Origin: Glandiceps talaboti
Lineage: Eukaryota; Hemichordata; Enteropneusta; Spengelidae
Direction of reading: 5' to 3'
Assembly: GCF_964340395.1 (NCBI RefSeq)
Contig: NC_135551.1
Location: 15,848,503-15,912,502, forward strand
Length of the DNA: 64,000 bases
Of the stretch, positions 1-28,642 are shown in pieces (positions within the stretch are counted from its first letter, which is position 1; every line of letters begins with the position of its first letter). Below the pieces are notes generated by a model. The model saw only the letters and a list, made by a program, of their open reading frames with translations, did no database searches and was not told the DNA's origin. Position numbers and translations under genes: made by a program.

Positions 1-3000
1 TATTGTAAGACGAATGAGATGTGTGTGTATGTGTATGTGTGTAACTCTTAGTATTTTTCGTCAATAGTCCACATATCTCTAATCACTAGATTGTTATACA
101 TAAACCTAAACTCTTACATTAATAACAATGTGTTTTAGAAAAGTTTAGGAATTACTAGTGTATACTGTGAGTAGTGTGAACAAACGGACAAGAGTTTAAC
201 ATATATTTATCACAACACCCAGAGGACCTTGTTTAACCCTATATGTAATGATTATCAATTGCATAATGTTATAACCAATCTTGGTGATTTTTTAAAATTA
301 ATCTCTCAAATAAACTTGAAGATATTTAGTGATGCAGGTGAATAACACTCTCATAACTTCAGTCTTTAGTAATTGTTTTCGGTTGAAGTATTAGTGTACT
401 TTAATATTGACATTATCGTCACTTTCATTCCACCAGTGTACATAGCTATGCTTCACAGGTAATCCCCTTCAAGTGGATATGCCAAAGTGTGGCTAGACAA
501 CTTAATGGATTAGCGCCAACTACGGTAGGTTAGTTGTTGTCTAATGTAAGCAGAACGAGGTTTGTGTAACTACTTAATCGTCAATCGTCCACATATATCT
601 GATCAATAGATTGTTATACATGAACATAAAATATTACATTAATAAGAAACGTACAAGAGTTTAACATCTCTGTATATATATTTATCACAAAACCCAAAGT
701 ATGGAGATATAACTATACTTTGCACTACTGAGTCATCAGATAATTCTATGTAGATAAATACAATTTCATCGTTTACATTGCAAAGTGATTCATTGACATA
801 ACTAAAGATAGGAGCCTTTCATAAGTTAATGTGCTTTCATGAACTTTCTTAATAAGAAATATTCCAGGATGGATCAACAAACTTTAACGAGGTAGGTACT
901 GCACCCCCATCCCAACCCATGAAAATGTTTGTGTAGAATTATTTGTATTTTTACGTACCTGACCGGTGATTATGTAGCTGTCGTTTCCACTGATGAGTGC
1001 AGCTGATCTGACTATCGCTTAATGTGTTAAAGGTTGATAGATATCTACCGTAGTGACGTCACAATGCCGACTAGATGCAATGAGTACAATGTACCTGATA
1101 AACTTTGTAATTTGTATTATATATCACAGCATCATATTCTGTGTCATACTAAAATTATACATTTGCTATTCATTTCTGATGAAATAAGAGTTATCAGTGA
1201 AATTAATGTTTCCTTAGGGTGCTGGTATATTTCAGCCACGGTAACCCACATAGAAGCATGTATATGATTGATTTATTATGAATTGTATAATGTCATAACC
1301 AATTAATCTTGGTGATTTTGAAATATAATAATCCCTCATCGTAACTGCAGGTTGATGATGTTTGCAAATAATTCAAAGTAGTTCCGTCCATATTACTATA
1401 CTGTGACGTCAAAGTATAGTAGTAATATGACATATGTATGGATTTCATATTACAGTACATTGATGTCACACCCTGGGAATACGATGGTCTATTTATCTTA
1501 GCAAAGTTAGTAATACACGTCCACAATGTTTCCAAATTGCCTAAAGTTGTCTAACTTCAAATTAAAGTTGTTGGTTTTGTTTTGCAGGCTATGTTTTCGT
1601 TGCCCGTGTACACGAGAGAAATTGGAATTAGTGTAAACACACAAACTCGCCGTGGTCAGCCAGATTGCCCTATCCTGGAATAGAAGCACTTTGTTGTTAT
1701 TTTTACACCCGGGGACCTTTTAATCGCCAAGTTGAAATTACCTTAAGCCCAAACGCTATACTTGCTATTGTTACAAATCGATTGAATAGTTGCACATAGC
1801 ATCTCGTTAACAAATGCGCTTTTAATTAATGAAGCAATGCCTAAATAAAACTTGTAACAATTGTGTGACGTGTGAAAATTGGTTTATTCCTTTATTGGTG
1901 TCACTTTGGGCTCCTATTCATCCCTCGACGTCACAATTAGTGATTGACAACATTGATTATTAACTAAGTGAAATGGACATCTCAAAAGGCATGACTAATT
2001 CTAGCCTTTCATAGAGGAGATAACGGACCTCAGTGTGATTGTTAATTGGATGGGCTAAAATCCGCTAAGACCGGGGACCGGGACCAAAGAAATAAACTCG
2101 TCTGGAAATAGCGCATTCAGGGTGCTATGAACACCGTTGTTATGTGCAACCCCGTGAACTTTTTAATTCTCACTTTAACTAAACTATTCTATTATAAGAG
2201 TGTTGGCTATGTAAATGTCAAATAAACAATGGCTACCACCCACAAGATGTGTTAATTTCTGAATTAGAATTGTTATAGCGGTTCCACCTGCGTTACCGAG
2301 ATACTCCCGAGTAGCAAGTTGATTACACGTTACTTGCAACATTACCACAGTGTTTGTAAATTAATTCAAAAAGTAATACTTTTAAATTGGCTATATTAGT
2401 TATTTTTTTTTACTTTCCGTGTTAAAGAAAAGACAAATAAGTATCCATCAAGGGATTACTTCTTCACGGCTGATCGTGACATTTACAAAACATGTTCCGA
2501 GAGACAACAAAAGTATAAATTAAAAGAAGAACTGAGACCAAAAGTTGAGACGTAAATGTATGTAACATAAGAAGTTCACCGCTGATGACGATGCAAGTTT
2601 TGTTTACTTTCTTTGTTTGGTTTTTAAACAACAAAATATGATAGGCTTAAGGGTGGCAACTATATATCTCACAATCACTATGTTAAGTATAAACATACAT
2701 GTACCTTCCAGCAAACATAAATATCAAAAAACGGAAAAAGGGGGGAAAGTTAGAAAAGTACTAAAAGAGATGTTCAGTGTTAAAAACTATGTCAAGATTT
2801 TTGTTTTTTTGTATGTTTACAAAAAAAATGATACCACTGTTACTAAAAATAACCAATCGTGACCGATCATAGCAGACGATTAATTAGCATATTAAGTATG
2901 GAGCGAAACAAAAAGTGAAATAAACAATAATAACAACGGAAAAAGGGAGAATAATGGAATGTGTTAGTTTCGATTGCTATGCTAACGTTTACATGTCTTA

Positions 3001-6000
3001 GTATGCTACGATTACGAATAAATCCCTCGTAGACGATTTGGAACTATTTTGAATTTTGAAAGTGACTGATTGAAGAAAATAAGAAAAAAAGGGGTCTGAT
3101 TAAAAGCGACTTTTGTTGAACGAAATACGTGGAGAACTTAGAATTGTGTGATCGCAAGACAGGTCCGAGATATAAATTGCAATGTAGAACTTGAGGACTG
3201 TTCAATATGTTTGTGGTCTGTACATATGTTAGAATTACTAACAGTAACTCGGAAATCTTACGTTACATTCGTTGCAATGTTTTGGAGAGTGTCCGACGTG
3301 GAAGCATTGGATTAGCTGCTAGATACGATTATGTCTGTAGCGACATATTTCTATAAATGAAATAAATGGTGTATAATTCGTTGCACAAAGCGATGTCGAG
3401 TACAAATTGATGGTAACAATTTGAGAAATATGCTGGCACACATACTTTCGATGGATGCCAAGGTCCCGCCGATACTACTCACATTAGTATGGTCAAATAC
3501 ACAAACTCAAATGTTATGATTTTGTATTTCAATTTTGATCTGTTTTAAAGCAAGATTTTAATATCATTAGTAATACAAGGCTTCCCTTTATCACCTTGGT
3601 CTAAAATAGAGTCGAAACGTGACAACAAATTGCTGCAGACGACGACTTTGTACTCGTTTGGGGCACAAACGTGTATGTCCCCAATTTACATAGACCGGAC
3701 AAGAGTAGAAGCCAACTCCAGAACTGTCTTCCACTCTTCGGAAGAAAACTATGCAAAATCGACTACATTAACTGATCAGAAAATATTTACGGGTATTCGA
3801 GACATTTTACATTTGTCATGCATATGGATTAATAACTGTACTAAGAATTAAATGGGGAACCAAATAAGCAAGGGTGGAGGGGGGGGGGGAGTGTCCACAG
3901 ACACCTATATGAGAAAATCAACGTTTTCTAGTTACACGAGGATATATACAATTTATTAAACCAATGTTTAGGTTTACTAGCACAATTCTGAAGCAAACGA
4001 GTTTTTAAAATGTAATAAAATATGATACTAAATGCACAATTACGCATGTCATATTGAGTGAATTTGAATTCGACTCCGGTATATCTCGGGAAGTTTTCGT
4101 TTACTGTATATGTTGTAGTGAACAGCGTGATAAAATTTCAAAATGGCGCCGCTGTGTACCAAGGACTTGATTCGAACATGATCGTATATCAATTACAGTA
4201 ATTGTTTATATAATTTTATAAATGGAGCCATGTCGCTTTATATAATATTATCAGCACGCGCCATATAAATTGAGAGATATCAAGTTTAAATAACACAGGT
4301 GAACACCATCGAAATCAGATATATTCTTTTGTGAGTTTGTCGTTTTTTTTTAGAAATATGAAAAACCTTAAAGTATGCGAAGAAATGATTGCTTATGATT
4401 AACCGAAGACTGCAAAAATATGAACGGGGATTAAAATCCCTCACTATCTCCCCACCCCACGTATGTCTGTTCTGTGATATTGAACACTGGTGGGGAAAGC
4501 CAGGAAATGAACAATATATTGTCAATTTCATGTATAATTCAAGTAATGAGACACGAAACATACAAACGATTTCACAAATCTTGAATACACACGACGTACT
4601 TAAATGATTTGCTTTCATTTTCCCTGAAGAGCAATACTCGATCGTTGTAGACAAACAAGAATGACTCACGGTGAAACAGGTATGCTAGAATTCAGGAGAG
4701 CGATGAATCAGTGTTTTGGCGTTATCCGAGAAACTAGTATCGAAAATTTGATGCAGTAAGATTGTGAGAAGCCCCGGGGTTATAATAATTGAGATTCGGA
4801 GACCCGAACCTAAGGAGCACACACACACATCTCAGCCAAATAGTCCGACAAAATTTTGATTCGTAATCGGAATAAAATGTGATATTAGAACTTGATGTCA
4901 TCGTAACTGTATTAATAATAGATAACTTCCAACGCAGATGGAACTTCAAGTTTAATATATTAACCACACTTTGGATATCAAAAACGGGGGAAGTAAGACG
5001 TTGTGTTGGAGAATTGAAACACAAGAAAAGGAGGGGTCGATAATGCCACACTTAGCGGACTTCATATAAAAAAACTACAAATAATTGCTCCACTTTGTAT
5101 CATTGTTCACACACATTGTACGTTAAAATCACGCTAATCATGTTTTGTACGTGACAAGTCAGAAAAACGTCGAATAAACTATATGTATGGTACTTTTTCC
5201 GCAGTAGTACACTATTAAAACACATCGCACAATTTTGTAGATATTCTCATAAACTACAATCTGACTCCATCTCTGAATAAACGTTGTATTACTCCATCAC
5301 TATTAATCACACCTAAAAATCATAAAATTACTGATCATCGATCCATTTTGTCTTTTATAAATAATTTTATTAAGATTATAAATAATGTTACAATCAGAAG
5401 AAAAAAATATGATTTGATCGTCTGGTGGCGATTAAAACTAATGTCCCTACTATATGCAGGTCCACGTTTTAACTGTTCCGTTGGACATAGCGGGGACGTA
5501 TGTCTGTGTTGTATAATAGTGGCACTCGGGTTTTAGGAGATATCGATGATGTACGAGGTTGTCACCTTTTAAAAAAGGGATTATTATGTGGTTTTTACAG
5601 ACAATAATCTAGATCCAGGTAAATGGCTACAAACCGTTATTTTTAATAGTGTTTTCAACAGACGCAACGGTTTTCGATTTTCGATCTATATACTTTGGTA
5701 TGTGAGAACCACGTGCTTTTTTTTTCTTTTTTTACAGAAAGAGAGTAACACATAGCAATGTTATTTTATCTTCAAAATAACCCCCAAATGTTTGGTCATT
5801 TCTGGCCAGTTTGACCATTTTTCATTTTATTTAATATAGGGTGTCATAGCAACTTGATCGTATAGAATTAAAGAGATTGGGTTTTACAATTGATATATGG
5901 TTATCAAACAATAGAATTTCACAGTCAGTGTTCCACGGTGGAAGACTGATTGGCTTGCTTCAAAATGACAACAATCCTGACCGATTTAAATTTCAAAAAC

Positions 6001-8700
6001 CCGAAGCTACTGTACCGTTAACAGATTGTATGAATTTAAATCGAATTAATAACTTTAATTTAAAGACCTAGAATTCAATCCCACGTTTCTAAATCTCTAA
6101 CTAGATTCATAGGATGATTCTGTTGTTCTAGGCTAACTGTATTCTATAGCTAGCTCTGCCGGACAATTGTTTTCCCCGCTTTAATTCTAATCATTATTTG
6201 AACCGGGGCTTTAAAGGCCAGTGTTTCAATCCCAGGTTCTCGCATTAGTGCTGTGTTATCATTAGAACCATAGGGATTACATAGGGATGTACTCATGTTC
6301 TGGATCAGATTTTGTGACTTTTGTGATTTTGGTTTCCCCACCCAAAACTCTTAATCCTAATCCGTGTAGCGCCATTAAACAGAAAACTGTAAACGGAAAC
6401 CAGAACAGATAGAACAATTGAAATCAACGAAACATCGTAAACACACTCAAAAAATGACTGTAATATCGACAGTATGCTATTATCGACCAAATGATTCAAA
6501 TAATTTTTAAAAAAACAGAAATTATTCATATGCGATGAAAGAATTCGACGATCACACCCTTGGCAGATGTTCAGAGACACCAGAAGACATTGCACGTGGA
6601 CATCGAACTTGTAGTTCAATATTTACTCCAAGTTGATTCACCTTCAAGCCAATCAATCGGGTGAACACATGTCCATTTCAAGGATATGTGTAGATTCGAT
6701 GTGTCTATTGAAGGTTGAAATAGATTACCCCCATCTTATGCATATCACGGACAGTATTAGTAGCTATATGTGTTATATTTATATAAAGACGCGAAACCCG
6801 GATCACGATTTTAACATTGAAGTCAGACTTTGAGATTGTGTCTGTTCTCTTTGTCTTTATCTTTACTTATGAAAATTGTGTCTATTTAGGTTCTCCTGAT
6901 TCAAATATGTAGATTTCTGGTATCAGTTATGTCAGTTTCCTTTTTATGCATTGGAAATAGACCACCAAACAAGGTCTGAGATATAAGCATTAGCGTTCTC
7001 CATGGTTTACAATGTACCTCTAAGGATATAATCGCCATGTTTGTAGTCTATGTACACCCGTTGTGCATATATTATTAGATTAAATAAAAACTTGTTAAGA
7101 TTCTGTCTTTGGGTTACCTTCTGTGTTGCTGTGTGGGAAAAGAGGGTGAAAAAAGTTTGACTTTTTGAAATATGATGTATGTGTTGCAATTTATAGTCTG
7201 TCTGGCTTTCGTTTGTTTCTCTATCACGGTGTTCTACATTACTTTGCTGCTACAGGTGTTCGTACTGTAACGATGCGTGTCGTAATTGACAGAGTCTCGG
7301 GGATTGACGACATGTTCTCCCGGGAGCGACGACTTAAAGCAATCATTATTGCACAACCAACTCAGCATGGATTTTGAACGCTAGATTAAGCAAAGAAAAC
7401 CATCTCTGATAGAAGTCAACAATGCATAGACAACAAAGTTTACCCGTTCCACCTCCTTTGAAGCTAACTGTAATAACATTGACAGGTTTTGTAGTCTCAA
7501 GACGTGACATCTGTCACGGAACACGGACACTGACTATCAGGCAATTTCAAACCAAAATCTTTTGAACAAAAATGCTTGTTTTTCTGTAACTTTTTTTCGC
7601 ATTTTAACTTTATTTTCGACCAAAATCAAAGAAATAAGTTCGTTTAATGACTTCCCGCCAAAAATTAGGTTGAAAATGATTCATTTTACAAAAATGAGGA
7701 AAAAAATGTTTTCACATTTCTGCCGAACATGTGTAGTGCGGAGGGGTTAAAGGTCTCCATATTGTGACGACCAAACAAAGCAATCCCGGGCTGAAAAAGG
7801 CGGCGGGACGATGCGCATGTCCACATGGGATTCTTCTATTGAAAAAAACGTTGTCTTTGTGAAACAGTTGCAGAAAGTTCATTTAAAGCCAAGTGTTGCA
7901 TTATTTTTCACTTTTTTGTTGAAATTCTACACCAGTTGGGTAAATACGTACCTTGTTCTAGTTCCCATTGCTATTATTGGGTGGTCAGATGTAAACTGCC
8001 ATTATTCGATAGTATGGTCACCAGAGTTTACGAAAATGACGATCGGATGTCAGTCGAACGCGTAATTTTGTACCTTCGTAAAATCAAACGTGTCAGTCTT
8101 TCCTCACGTCGCTATTCCCACTTTTATAATTTATGTTTCATATTTTAGGTTTTTGGAGAGAAAAATTCTGTGTGTGCATAACGAAAATGGGTTTACGAAT
8201 ATCAAGTTTCAAATACTTCTATAAAAATACGAGCAGTTGTAGGGAGGGAGGTGGTCGTCTCCTTTTTACCGTAACATTCCAAAATTTTGAAATAAAAAGT
8301 GAAGAAATACATAGTAAATGAACCAAATTTAGACTCATTTTGCATAAAATGTATAAAAATGAACATTTTGGATGCCTTTGAACCAAAATCTCCTAGAACT
8401 TCGTTTTCAATGTCAGTAAAAGTAACGATGAAAGTTTTGAAGTGTTCTAGACGTCCGTCGTCAAAGTGACAAGGTTTTGTGATAGGGTCATAGGAATTCC
8501 TGGTGTGCAGTCTGAATTTTTGCGACCATCTTTTAGTAATCATCGATGCTAGAATTGAAAACAGTTGATGACAAGAGGACGTATCAGATTTGTATTTCTC
8601 TTGTCATCAATTCCTTCATTCTGTACAAGACTGCATTCTACACTATTGCAAAGGGCACTATGGTAAAAGTTGGATTTATTACAGTGGAAAGACTTTACGA
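1..8700. other. Gene-poor region, no supported gene
   Basis: No frame here shows known domains or splice support. A diverged direct repeat pairs 61-135 with 581-655 (CACATAT-TCT-ATCA-TAGATTGTTATACAT), and 193-225 with 658-700, an old duplication at about 520-bp offset; parts of 251-295 recur near 1282-1330. Poly-G at 3880-3890. Confidence 0.5.
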
Positions 8701-8720
8701 TTTGAAGTGTCAATTGTTCC

Positions 8721-8744
8721 TATCTATCTATCTATCTATCTATA

Positions 8745-8832
<88 letters not shown>
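8721..8832. repeat. (TATC)n microsatellite
   Basis: 28 tetranucleotide units with one TATATATC interruption. Confidence 0.98.
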
Positions 8833-8955
8833 ATACAAAAGGATATGTACTACTTACATGACTTGTATATACATATACTTATATGTGACGATATTCACTG
8901 AAACACACACAGGCACACATTATATATAAAGACACGTTAAAAAATCCCACAAGCG

Positions 8956-9010
8956 CATACATACATACATACATACATACATACATACATACATACATAC
9001 ATACATACAT
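8956..9010. repeat. (CATA)n microsatellite
   Basis: About 13 clean units. Confidence 0.98.
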
Positions 9011-9100
9011 TGCATGTACAAAATGGGAAGAGGGAGAAAGAGACAAGGAGCAACAGAAATATGGACACACACATATGGGAATGGGGGAGGGTTGTGTACT

Positions 9101-9102
<2 letters not shown>

Positions 9103-9164
<62 letters not shown>

Positions 9165-9167
9165 GAC

Positions 9168-9204
<37 letters not shown>

Positions 9205-9453
9205 TAGAGGCAGAGACAGAGACAGATAGACAGACAGAGAGAGAGAGACAGAGATAGAGACAGAGACAGGGAGACAGAGACAGACAGAGACAGAGAGACA
9301 GAGGGAGAGAGACAGAGACAGACAGAGACAGAGAGACAGAGGGAGAGAGACAGAGACAGACAGAGACAGAGAGACAGAGGGAGAGAGGGGGGAACACACA
9401 GAGAAAGAGAGAGGGAGAGACACAGACAGACAGACAGACAGACAGACAGAGGG
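9103..9453. repeat. Polypurine GA / CAGA / GAGACAGA compound repeat
   Basis: (GA)26, then (CAGA)n, then a nested ~34-bp higher-order unit of the form CAGAGACAGAGAGACAGAGG with GAGAGAGA, repeated three times (about 9280-9385), then (CAGA)n again. One strand is almost purely A/G plus C. Confidence 0.95.
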
Positions 9454-9860
9454 AGATTCAAATGATGGAAATCATGTTATTTACAAGTTTATCTAGAGAA
9501 CGAGAGAAATGTGAAAAAGAGGAGAAAATAACGACTAAATTAATAATTTGTTTTGTCTTCTTCACAACAATCTAATAAAATCAAGAATTCGTTTTTATCG
9601 TAGTTTTGCAAGTGATGACGTCTTCGTACAAATGTAGACTGAGATTCGTTGTCAGGACTTCGTTCAATTCTGTAGAAACATCTGACCTAAAGTAAATATT
9701 ACACAGTGAACGTATTACTGTACAAACTCAGTCGCGTTTTCAAGAAAAAGTTTTCTACATTTATGAATAGATCTATACACGTATGTGTTCCTTATTGTAA
9801 GGTTACATTGAACACAACAAAGTTTAAAGTAACAAGTGTTTGTTAATATTTATGAAGACA

Positions 9861-13160
<3,300 letters not shown>

Positions 13161-13207
<47 letters not shown>

Positions 13208-13241
13208 AACAACAACAACGACGACGACGACGACGACGACG

Positions 13242-13283
<42 letters not shown>
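13161..13283. repeat. (CAA)n with internal (CGA)n
   Basis: Trinucleotide tract; the central eight or so units switch to CGA and back to CAA. Confidence 0.98.
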
Positions 13284-14710
13284 TTATTTTAGCAACCTAA
13301 AGATCTATAAAGGAAAGAAAATCCAATATTTTGTGAAGGAATGGCTCGAAACATAAATATAGAAACAGTCTAAGGTGTAAAATGTACAGGTAATCTATAA
13401 AATGAAACTCATCATCTTGATAACTCGTCTTAAATTACTTTTCCTACCATAGCTAATATTTCAAGACACTTTGCAAAGAAACATCACACCCCAGGAAATC
13501 ATACAGCTATCACAAATTTTAAAATTACAGAAAAATAGTGTACATTAACATTGAACTATTGAGAATTGAGAGACTATTGTCGATGGTTCAACGTTTCCTT
13601 GGCCAAGAATCATAGTTTTGGAAATCATAGTATGTTTTTAACACGGGTACCAGTCTGTATCATCTCAGTAATGTTATAAGGGAGAAGATGTTTCTAACAG
13701 TATTATCTCTCATAGTATAATCAATAATTTCGTCCATATCTAACGCTGTGGTCAGGATTTACAGTGTGTGTGTGTGTGTGGGGGGGGGGGCTGTGGAGAA
13801 ATTAGGAGGGGGTATGGAATATTATGCGCTGAAAGAGAGAGGACGCTCAATAACAATTGAAGCGCAAAATGGGGTAGACAGTGAATTAGTATGACTGACT
13901 GAGATACAGGCAGATAATATCACTGAAGAGTAAAATTGATTCACTGAACAAAATATAACATCCAAAACAGTCGTTTTTTACCTTACACAATTTGTTGTGG
14001 TGGAGGGGGGGGGGTGCGAACAATTCTTGTTATAGGTGGCATATCAATTTTTGAGACTGTGAAGGGAAAAAAATTGGCCAAAATAATTTCTCCCAGTGGC
14101 TCCCATTGCTATTGTGACTGCAGTCTGAAGCCCATTACTACTGTACACTGGAATTTGAGTTTCATTATTCAGTCATAGAGGGCGCTATTTGTTGGTATCG
14201 CAACTCCGTGAACTAACAAAGACAAGTGTCGCTGGTTGGTCTAGGTAATCTTAATGATCATAAATGAGTAAATTCATTAGGTCTTGCATTGTGTAAATTA
14301 CACTGTACATAACATATTAGTACGTGTGGATGTGTGAGGTGATGTCATACAGTAGCAGCTGTTTGAATATAATATTTACATATTAAGATCTGTTTGCATG
14401 TACTCGCTGACTAAACAACAAATCAATGCCAAACTCTATGATGACAGCCCAGTGCTGGAATCACAAACTGTAAATATAGGTATGGATTGCACTCTGATAG
14501 TCTATGCTACATGCATACCAGGGATTTAAGAAGAACATGGTGACCAAAGGGTGTATTTTATAGACTAAGTGGTCTACATTTAGGCAAGTCACAACTCATG
14601 TATGTATGTATGAATGTATGTATGTATGTATGTATGTATGTATGCATGTATGTATGCACGCATGCCTGTCTGTGTCTGTCTGTATGTATGTATGTGTGTG
14701 TACATATGTA

Positions 14711-14741
<31 letters not shown>

Positions 14742-15130
14742 CTGTCTGTCTGTATGTATGTAACAAGGATGCCGTTTCACATTGTTTTGTTTTTCAGTAG
14801 GAAAACACAGTACAGTTGCCTGAAGAATTACAAATCCAAAATAAATACCTGGTCGTCAGCTATATGGCCACTTTAATGTTTTCTTTCATTGAATGAGAAA
14901 ATAGTCATGCAGGAGAGTTTTGTCACTACTTGGTTCGTCTTCTTGGTGACAAGGCTGTTCAATATGTAACTTGTATTTTCCTCAACTAGCCAGTATAAAT
15001 TTGGGGACTACATACATATACTTCCATTGAAAATTGTAATTGGTTGGTTAGTCAGGAATATGGCCTTCATCATTTTAATCACACTCAATCAATGACACTG
15101 ACATACTGAAAATGCAAATCAACTCACACC
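13284..15130. other. Intergenic, microsatellite at 14.6 kb
   Basis: Contains short G runs (13780-13790, 14006-14014) and the TATG tract at 14599-14761. No supported gene. Confidence 0.5.
14599..14761. repeat. TATG-type compound microsatellite
   Basis: (TATG)n with TCTG, GCATG and TGTG interruptions; long frames in both directions across it are artefacts. Confidence 0.95.
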
Positions 15131-15178
15131 ATTTAATTAAATAATTAATTAATTAATTAATTAATTAATTAATTAATA
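15131..15178. repeat. AATT-type tetranucleotide microsatellite
   Basis: About eleven copies of TTAA/AATT, self-complementary, just beyond the putative MRPS15 polyadenylation signal. Confidence 0.9.
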
Positions 15179-15186
15179 ACATGTGT

Positions 15187-15192
15187 TTTATT
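15187..15192 (-). promoter_or_regulatory. Possible polyadenylation signal of MRPS15
   Basis: AATAAA on the minus strand, about 280 bases past the MRPS15 stop codon. I found no other AATAAA on that strand between it and the stop. It directly abuts an AATT repeat tract. Confidence 0.4.
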
Positions 15193-15469
15193 GATTGGTA
15201 TACCACATACATTTAAATGACTACATCACAAGGTGCCTACAAACCTTTCCTCTTAGATGAGTATTTCAAAAAGGGTCCCTTCCTAAAGTTTGAAATTTGG
15301 GGGCTGTAATTGAAATTTGTAGTCTCCTAAAACACCACCCCCATACTTGATGAAATTGACGAGTCCACAATAAAACAAACAATAGGACCAGACCAAATGT
15401 GGAAGAAATAGGGTAGATCAAATATCAGAATACAAAACAAACTCAAAAGTCAACGTTTTCATTTAAACA

Positions 15470-26208
<10,739 letters not shown>

Positions 26209-28640
26209 TCTTCTTGAATTTGAGCAAATAAAGTAAAATTGTACCTAACACATGCTGAAGGTCACCTCGACTGACCTTATTTCTGTTTGTTTGCTACCAG
26301 TTTTCTCGGCTGCTGTAACGCCCTCTTCGTTCGTATTGTAAAGTTCTCTCGTTTAAGACAATCTTAAATCTTCCTGTAGTAAACAGGAGAGACACATCCA
26401 CACAGTTGGGTCGCCCTCACTTAAGTTTAAATATAGTATAGAAACTTTCAGTTTGTTCTCAGAAACAATATTAAAACCACAGTATCGAGTAGATATGTAA
26501 CATTTCTCTCAGTCTGCGACAAGTTGTTTCCCCCCCCCCCCCGAAATCAAATGGTCTACCCCGTAGAGCTCACAGACCCGGGTCACAGACGCGACCTTGT
26601 TTGATACAATCACAATGCACCAATACGAAATGCACATAATACGGATTGCAAGACTGAGTGTATTCAATTCTTCGCTCTTTTCTTGCTACACTCTGTCTAT
26701 GAAATCATATGAAGAAATGAACTAACTTTCCACTATGAAGACTAAAAATATAGAGATTGGCGCCATAGTTGCAGTATATATAAACGATTCATTTCACTTA
26801 TTTAGACAAACTGTAGCAAGACATTGCAATCTTGTTATCTTTAAAGATCTAGAGTCTTATTGACTTCCCTGACCTCAAGTTTTGGAGGGAAAAATTGTGT
26901 AAATAATATTCGAATGTGGCCGGAAGGGCGTCATTACAGTTAGTGTAATAATTAACTGGTATGCAAATAGAGGGAAATATTCAAACTTTCAGCGGTTTTC
27001 TAGTCTCATTCAATAGTATCTAGTATAGGATACCACACGTACGTAGGCTGTACACAGTCATTGGATTATCTGCATCGTCAATGTCTTGTGTAAAATGATA
27101 TAGTTACTCCTTGGAGATTGTTATTGTATTTAGTTATGTTCCATACCATGGATTACTATTTTCAACGTTCCCCGGATTATTAACAACTAGCAATACATAT
27201 CGGATTTAGCTGTGAAGTAAAATGATGTTTTCGAAGTACGAAGCTGAAAGGTCAGTAACGATAATCTTATCTCAATTGAATTAGGCGCCGAAATATGATG
27301 CTACAGTAGGTACGTCTGGTAAGACCACTACGATAAAGTTAATCCTTGGAGATTGTAGTTGTGTTCGGTACCTGGATTACTGTTTTCAACATTTCCTGGA
27401 TTACCAACAAGTGACAATATATCGGATTTACCTGTGAAGTTAAAATGATGTTCTCGAAGTACGAAGCTAAAAGGTCAGTAACGATAATCTTATATCAATT
27501 GAATAATGCGCCAAAATATGATGCGACAGTATGTACGTCATCCTTCGTGGAAATCTGCGCAAACACTGAGGCACTTTACGCTTCTTCAATAACGGAACGT
27601 ATGAATACTAATAAGTCTTCACACAGAGTTACTGTAACGACGTCGTTGCTTCATTCACAGCTAGCTAGAGATATGAAACTTTGTAGAAACGTTTTCATCA
27701 CATACCAACAACGTTAGGCGATGTCAAATGGGCATTATCGATAAGATGTATGATAATATCGATATGCACTTGTTGATACAATCTTGAACAAACAGTATTG
27801 CAACGAATTTACTCGAAATCCCCTAAACCAATACCTCAATAACAGTAGAGGATATAAATTTTCTGTAAAATCCGATATTGTATTGTTACTAACTTACTAT
27901 GACATCATGAATCATCAAAGTATAAATATTCGTTTCCATGAATTGAACAAGTCTCTACAAAGCCAGTGTAAGGGACACCGTGTCGGGGCGCCCTCACACA
28001 TCGGTCAACACCTCGACATATCTATACAGTCTATTAAAAAGCGTTACCATATGTATAACTTTTCATACAGCAATTTGTGTTAATCACATATCAATGAATA
28101 TATAGAACTACTAATATCATGCATATCGAAGTTGATAGGACAGAGGTTGCTATGGCAACAATTTGATACCATATTCTTTGTGAAAGCAGGACTTGAATGA
28201 TTTCCAACTTGCCAGGGAGCTGGGAAACGTTATACAGGGTGACTGTCATTAGAACTAGAGTAAGAATCATAGACAAAGGACAGAGTATGTTAAAGCGTAA
28301 TGACATGTATACATGTATAACTAATGCAGTAGGAATTTTAATGTATAACAAACAAATATTAAACAATCTTGTAAGTTCATTTTTTAGTAGTGGATGTATA
28401 TTATAAGCAGCGCTAGAAATGTTGTTGATGAGTGGAATTGATAGTCACTGACAACTCATAAGGTGATAATAAATCTTATTCACAATATCAAACTCTAGTC
28501 TGTTACATTTACAGTTAAGCATGGTATCAATTAAACATGGTGAACTAATCTGGTAAACTATTTAGGCGGGATTTCAAGTGTCATGTTGACAACGTTGGCG
28601 TCAAATCACCGACGATAATACTATCACGTGGTTGTTTGTA
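26209..28640. other. Intergenic; tandem duplication at 27.1-27.55 kb
   Basis: No gene recognised. It contains a poly-C run (26530-26542), a decayed relative of the 18848 TIR element (about 26590-26855), and a tandem duplication: 27097-27331 and 27332-27545 share CCTTGGAGATTG, ATATCGGATTTA and GTACGAAGC blocks at offset about 235. ORFs here (27445-27717, 27784-28083) match nothing I know; the first starts inside the duplicated unit. Confidence 0.6.
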
Positions 28641-28642
28641 TA

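Noticed and set aside
4286-5051. Genes at 4.3-5.1 kb (127 and 105 codons, minus strand)
   Set aside because: Low-complexity AT-rich translations with no domain, splice or conservation-type signal.
8879-9461. Long frames of alternating Ser-Leu-Cys-Val residues
   Set aside because: Translations of GA/CAGA microsatellite in all frames; no start context or non-repeat content.
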